A stretch of DNA of 64,000 nucleotides from Tragulus kanchil. Lineage: Eukaryota; Chordata; Mammalia; Artiodactyla; Tragulidae. The first letter of the stretch is position 1, and every line of letters starts with the position of its first letter. Under the pieces are notes generated by a model. The model searched no databases. It was not told the origin of the DNA and saw only the letters and a list, made by a program, of their open reading frames with translations. The DNA is taken from the NCBI GenBank assembly GCA_022376925.1, contig JAIOJX010000004.1, positions 176,171,501 through 176,235,500 of the forward strand. The letters are read 5' to 3'. Positions 59,199 to 64,000 of the stretch are shown here, one piece after another. A program made the translations under genes and the position numbers.

Positions 59199-60471
59199 CT
59201 GTGAACAAACCGAGAAGGGGAGCTTGACTGCCATCCAAAATGGCTGTCGGGGTGTACACGTGACATGTAATGTCTTGCTTGCAGCTGTTTGTGGTTTAGC
59301 TTTGTATTTAAAAAAACAAAAAGAAATAAACTTGAAAATTATTTGTCAGCATAAACAAACAAACAAGATATCTGTTAACGTTTCCATGTGCTTAAGAGCC
59401 CAATGCATGAGGATCCGACAGCTTTCCCAAGCCTAGTTCCGAGATGGGTGACCTCGCTCCCACGTGGAGACGCAAGCGGGCTAACGTGGCTAACGCAGGA
59501 GAGCCGGACAGGACTCGGCTCCTGTGCTTCTGCCTCCTGACCACCTCCAGGCTCACGTGGCCCGCTTTCCTCATTGTCTGCATCAGGCCAAACAGGAGTT
59601 ACCTCTGTGCTGGGTGAGTGCTGCCTTTGGAAGGGACTGCTGGACCCATTTTACGGCTGAGGGAGTCGCTGTCCTAAGTCTTTGGGGCGCAACAGCCTTG
59701 CACCATGAGGTCACCTCTAGTCCCAGCCAGCACTGCTCGTCAGGCCAGAGCAGGAGTCGGCCAGACCCTGGCCCTCCTCACCACAGGCAAGCTCTGGGCC
59801 TTCTCTCCACCCGGGGCCCTGCCGGCACCCTCGGCAGCCCACAGGGATAATGAAGTGGATGGCCCCAAGTCATGGAACTTTAGAGACGGAATGGATGCAA
59901 AGATCTTTCACGAAGTCCTCAACAGGGAGATTACTCAGCCAAGATCACACAGCTCATCAGCGCACAGCAAGGATCAGAACCAGTTTTCTGCCTCCCACCT
60001 TCGAGCTCTTCCAATGACCCCCATGCCTTCACTGGCAGAAGGGCAGGGCGGAACAACCCGGCCCTGGGCTCCTCGGGCTGCGCCCCTTTCCTCTGGGCAA
60101 GGAGTCCGTGGGGCTGAGGGCATGTGTCCACTGGAGACCACGTCCCCTTCGAGATTGGGTGCCAAGAATCTAGGACCCTAAACTCCCAGCCCTGAGGGCC
60201 TCAAGCCTGCTTCCAGGGCCTCTTCCCCTGGCTCATCCTCCCCAAGGTTTACCCGACCTGAACTTAATCCATGAGTAGCAACTTAGCTCTCGTGACTCCT
60301 TCCCCTGGATGGGGCTGCTTCCCACTGGGAGTCTCGGGCCTCTACTGGGTCCTAGGTGTTTTCAGATCTACAGTTCTCTACCTTCCCTACATTCTCTCCC
60401 TTTCCCCTAGACACTCTCTCTCTCCATTCATTCTCCAAACATCCACCAGCAAGTCCTTCCCAGGTCTCTAA

Positions 60472-60491
60472 CAGTGTGTGTGTGTGTGTGT
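60472..60491. repeat. TG microsatellite
   Basis: About ten TG units. The duplicated copy is at 61549-61568. Confidence 0.85.
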
Positions 60492-60889
60492 CTAGGCTAT
60501 GGAGAATCTTATGTCAGGCAAGCAGAGAACTACCCAGGGGTTTCTAGCGTGGCCTCAGCACAGGATAACTGGAGCTTAGCAGCTCAGCACGTTCAGTGTT
60601 CAGTCAGTTCAGCCTGCTGGCAAAACAGCATCTCACAAGATTAAATGGCTACACGGTAGTGTTATTTACCAACATCTCAGCACTCTGCTCAGTCCTGACT
60701 CAGCCTATCATCTGTGGGAGGCAGAAGCGAGCAGAATGGCACAGAGACAATAACTCGTATCAACTGATTCCAATTTCATACATGATTAAAATAAGAAATA
60801 TCCTTAAACTCGGCAGAAAATTTAAACAAAACAATTCAATGCTGATACATTTCAAGCAAAAGATTATAAAATTTAAGCAAGTAATTAAG

Positions 60890-61132
60890 GGGCTTCCCTG
60901 GTAGTCCAGTGGGTAAGAACACTGCCTTGCAGCATAAGGGCGCCAGTTCGATCCCTGGCCTGGGAAAATCCCACATGCCACGGAGCGGCTAGACCGTGGT
61001 GCCCAATTACCGAGCCGGAGCTCTGGAGCGACAGAGGCCACTGCGATGGGAGGCCCACACAGGCCAAAGAACAAAGATGGAAATAAATGAAAGATCAACA
61101 GAAGTAGCCCCCCCTGCCAAAAAAAAGAAAGT
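60890..61132 (+). mobile_element. young tRNA-derived SINE (copy A)
   Basis: gggcttccctggtagtccag head and inner body shortened by a deletion (ctctggagcgacagaggcc). Repeated at 61966-62208. Confidence 0.82.
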
Positions 61133-61965
61133 AAGAGAAACCTAATAATTTATTAAGCTTTCCCATAATATCTCACCTCTGTGGAATCAACACAGAAGAC
61201 TGCTTTGTGAGCCAAAAGACCCTCATTCCCAGCTGACTGTTCTAATCCATGGAAACAAAGGACAGCAAAGAGGCAGGAGGGCAGATGGACACAGGCTTTG
61301 GCAACAGGCTCTCCTCCCCAAGGTTTACCCGACCTGAACTTAATCCATGAGTAGCAACTTAGCTCTCGTGACTCCTTCCCCTGGATGGGGCTGCTTCCCA
61401 CTGGGAGTCTCGGGCCTCTACTGGGTCCTAGGTGTTTTCAGATCTACAGTTCTCTACCTTCCCTACATTCTCTCCCTTTCCCCTAGACACTCTCTCTCTC
61501 CATTCATTCTCCAAACATCCACCAGCAAGTCCTTCCCAGGTCTCTAACAGTGTGTGTGTGTGTGTGTCTAGGCTATGGAGAATCTTATGTCAGGCAAGCA
61601 GAGAACTACCCAGGGGTTTCTAGCGTGGCCTCAGCACAGGATAACTGGAGCTTAGCAGCTCAGCACGTTCAGTGTTCAGTCAGTTCAGCCTGCTGGCAAA
61701 ACAGCATCTCACAAGATTAAATGGCTACACGGTAGTGTTATTTACCAACATCTCAGCACTCTGCTCAGTCCTGACTCAGCCTATCATCTGTGGGAGGCAG
61801 AAGCGAGCAGAATGGCACAGAGACAATAACTCGTATCAACTGATTCCAATTTCATACATGATTAAAATAAGAAATATCCTTAAACTCGGCAGAAAATTTA
61901 AACAAAACAATTCAATGCTGATACATTTCAAGCAAAAGATTATAAAATTTAAGCAAGTAATTAAG

Positions 61966-62208
61966 GGGCTTCCCTGGTAGTCCAGTGGGTAAGAACACTG
62001 CCTTGCAGCATAAGGGCGCCAGTTCGATCCCTGGCCTGGGAAAATCCCACATGCCACGGAGCGGCTAGACCGTGGTGCCCAATTACCGAGCCGGAGCTCT
62101 GGAGCGACAGAGGCCACTGCGATGGGAGGCCCACACAGGCCAAAGAACAAAGATGGAAATAAATGAAAGATCAACAGAAGTAGCCCCCCCTGCCAAAAAA
62201 AAGAAAGT
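61966..62208 (+). mobile_element. young tRNA-derived SINE (copy B of the same insertion)
   Basis: The same insertion, carrying the same internal deletion, at +1076. Confidence 0.82.
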
Positions 62209-62379
62209 AAGAGAAACCTAATAATTTATTAAGCTTTCCCATAATATCTCACCTCTGTGGAATCAACACAGAAGACTGCTTTGTGAGCCAAAAGACCCTC
62301 ATTCCCAGCTGACTGTTCTAATCCATGGAAACAAAGGACAGCAAAAGAGGCAGGAGGGCAGATGGACACAGGCTTTGGC

Positions 62380-62535
62380 ACCAGGTGGGTCTCCAACCTA
62401 ATCATCTGTGTGAACACGGGCAAGTCACTTCTATGTTTCCTCTTGTGAGGAAAACAAGAGGCTGCCACAAGAAGACTCACTTGGCGTTTTTGTGGTGAGG
62501 ATTAGTAAGATAATATATGCAAAGTGCTTGGTGAG
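62380..62535 (+). mobile_element. MIR-like remnant
   Basis: gtgtgaacacgggcaagtca ... ttggtgaggattagtaagat-type text ending gcaaagtgcttgg resembles MIR. Confidence 0.55.
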
Positions 62536-63130
62536 GGGCCGCCGGCCCTCACAGAGGCCCCTGTCTGGGGTGCTTCTGAAGCCTCACAACATGGGCGCTT
62601 GGCTCCCTCCACTCACTCTGTTGAGGGCTCTTCAGAACCTTTTGTGGGGGGAGACTCAGGCTGGGCTGGCGCAGAAGTCACACAGATGAGTTCACAAAGC
62701 AGGGTGTGTGTAGGCAGATGGAAAGCGACTGCTTAACTTAAAAGAAAAAAAAAAAAATTCCTCTCTAACCCACACAGGATGAACTCCAGCAGAGCCATCT
62801 CCAGCCAGGCAGACAGGCACTGGGCTGAGGGGCACAGAGGGGCTGCTGAGACTGGGCATTCGAAGGAAGGAAGGAAGAGGTTCTCGGAGCCACCGCGGCA
62901 GCAGGCCCGCTGGGCCTCCCCGGACCCAGCTGGCTGTAGAGACAGAAGGGGGGGCCGTACAGACGCAGGTCTGCTCTGTACCTGGGACTACCCCCCAACC
63001 AAGCTCCCGCATCTCCTGGCTCTTTCCTGCTTCCATCATTTGTGTGCTGCAGTCATACATGCTCCCGTGTCCAGGAAGAGCCATGAAGCCTGGAAAAGGG
63101 AGACCGAGGAGAAGGCAGTTTTTTTTGTTT

Positions 63131-63620
63131 TTAAATAATCTTCTTTATTTTTGGCTGTGCTGGGTCTCCTTCACTGCACAAGCTTTTCTCGAGTTGCAGT
63201 GAGTTGGGGCTACACTGTAGTCACAGTCCTCAGGCTTCTCATGATGGTGGATTCTCTTGTTGCAGAGCATGGGCTGTAGGGCTCAGGAGTTGCAGTACAG
63301 GTTCGACAGTTGCGGTGTATGGGCTTAGTTGTCCCACAGCATGTGGGATCTTCCCGGACCAGGGATCAAACCCATGTCTCCTGCATTAACAGATGGATTC
63401 TTTTTTTTTTTCCAATGTTTCTTCATATGCTTTATGCTCTTGTTACTGAACCAGGTTTATCTTGCCCAACTCACAGTAAGTGAAATGCAGAGCTGTGTTA
63501 GCAAAGAGACGGTTTGTTTGCATGGCCATCAAGAGAGGAGGAGGAGCCAATCTCAAATCCACCTCCCCAAAGGCAAAGGCCACAGGCAGACTCTTTACCA
63601 TTGAGCCACCAGGGAGGCCT
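63131..63620 (-). mobile_element. CHR-2-type SINE split by a ~178-bp retroposed insert
   Basis: SINE text runs from about 63131 to 63403 and resumes at 63582-63620 (ccattgagccaccagggagg). The insert 63404-63581 starts with poly-T. It is bordered by the related 15-mers acagatggattcttt (63389-63403) and acaggcagactcttt (63582-63596). Confidence 0.7.
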
Positions 63621-63810
63621 GGAAGTTTTCACAGAGCTTTGAAAATGCAGATGGGCCAGACAGGGAAAACACCGGGTCTCCTTGGAGCTGGGCTACTGCC
63701 TGAGGCCTGCAAACTTCAGATCACTTGGGGTTGAGGGGTTCCTAACAGCCAACTTCCCCACCAAGCCATACTCCTGTGCTGAGCTGCTTCACAAACTAAG
63801 ATTTTAAATG

Positions 63811-64000
63811 TATTTTTAAAATTATTTATTTATTTTTTGGCCACTTCTATTGGTCTTTCATTTATCTAGTTGCATCCATCTTTGTTCTTTGGCCCGTGTG
63901 GGCCTCCCATCGCGGTGGCCTCTGTTGTCACAGAGCACCAGCTCTGGACACATGCGCTCCCGAGCTCCGGCTCGGTAATTGGACACATCGGTCCAGCCGC
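63811..64000 (-). mobile_element. young tRNA-derived SINE, cut by the window end
   Basis: Minus orientation; the inverse tail ggccacttctattggtcttt is followed by the family body up to the last base. Confidence 0.8.

Larger units (their letters stand above)
60236..62381. repeat. tandem duplication 16, ~1.08-kb unit in intron 1
   Basis: 60236-61307 is repeated at 61312-62381, including a SINE and the TG microsatellite. Confidence 0.95.
59199..64000 (-). other. SREBF2: SREBF2 intron 1 (partial)
   Basis: Sequence upstream of exon 2 to the window end. It holds MIR-like sequence (about 59850-60000 and 62380-62535), the tandem duplication 60236-62381, three SINE insertions and a TG microsatellite. 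I find no exon 1 or promoter CpG island, so the SREBF2 start lies beyond 64000. Confidence 0.8.

Noticed and set aside
59199..64000. SREBF2 exon 1 or an alternative promoter
   Set aside because: No sequence encoding the acidic N-terminus and no CpG island was found, so exon 1 is placed outside the window.

Overview
The window is mammalian nuclear DNA, most likely from a ruminant. The evidence is multi-exon genes with GT-AG introns, a CpG island, a conserved vertebrate microRNA, and ruminant retroposons (Bov-tA-type and CHR-2-type tRNA-derived SINEs, one BovB-derived fragment, old L1 and MIR pieces). A dense, young tRNA-derived SINE that I do not recognise from cattle or sheep, together with the scarcity of BovB/Bov-A, hints at a non-bovid ruminant. 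That last point is inference only.

Two convergent protein-coding genes are present. SHISA8 (+ strand, four coding exons, 2560-8351) encodes a complete 401-residue type I membrane protein of the Shisa/CKAMP44 family, from a CpG island at about 1.9-3.5 kb. SREBF2 (- strand) enters from the right. Exons 2-19 are present (59198 down to the stop at 14501-14503), with a 3'UTR to about 11870; exon 1 with the initiator ATG lies beyond the window. The joined exons keep one reading frame of 1107 residues and contain the bHLH-zipper, both membrane spans, the S1P and S2P cleavage motifs and the SCAP-binding C-terminal domain. The intron between exons 16 and 17 carries the miR-33a hairpin, in the same sense as the host gene. 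This order matches human 22q13.2 in inverted orientation.

The most unusual property is structural. The window has 16 head-to-tail direct duplications of about 1.07-1.2 kb, at junctions near 263, 4925, 10730, 13876, 19272, 23560, 27810, 35186, 42068, 44362, 46435, 48575, 50667, 54608, 57417 and 61310. They have almost the same length everywhere, are near-identical, ignore gene structure, and their differences cluster close to the junctions. They double exons 3, 4, 6+7, 15, 16 and 19, part of exon 11, and miR-33a. I read them as unmerged contig overlaps rather than biology. Collapsing them leaves roughly 46-47 kb of real sequence and restores a normal SREBF2.

Region by region: 1-1860 upstream flank; 1860-8630 SHISA8; 8631-11869 intergenic; 11870-14500 SREBF2 3'UTR (doubled); 14501-59198 SREBF2 exons and introns, with an L1-rich intron 7 (40740-49702); 59199-64000 SREBF2 intron 1 (partial).

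Together SREBF2 and miR-33a form the known cholesterol-regulatory locus: SREBP2 activates sterol synthesis and uptake genes, while the co-transcribed miR-33a represses cholesterol export and fatty-acid oxidation genes. SHISA8 is an unrelated neighbour.
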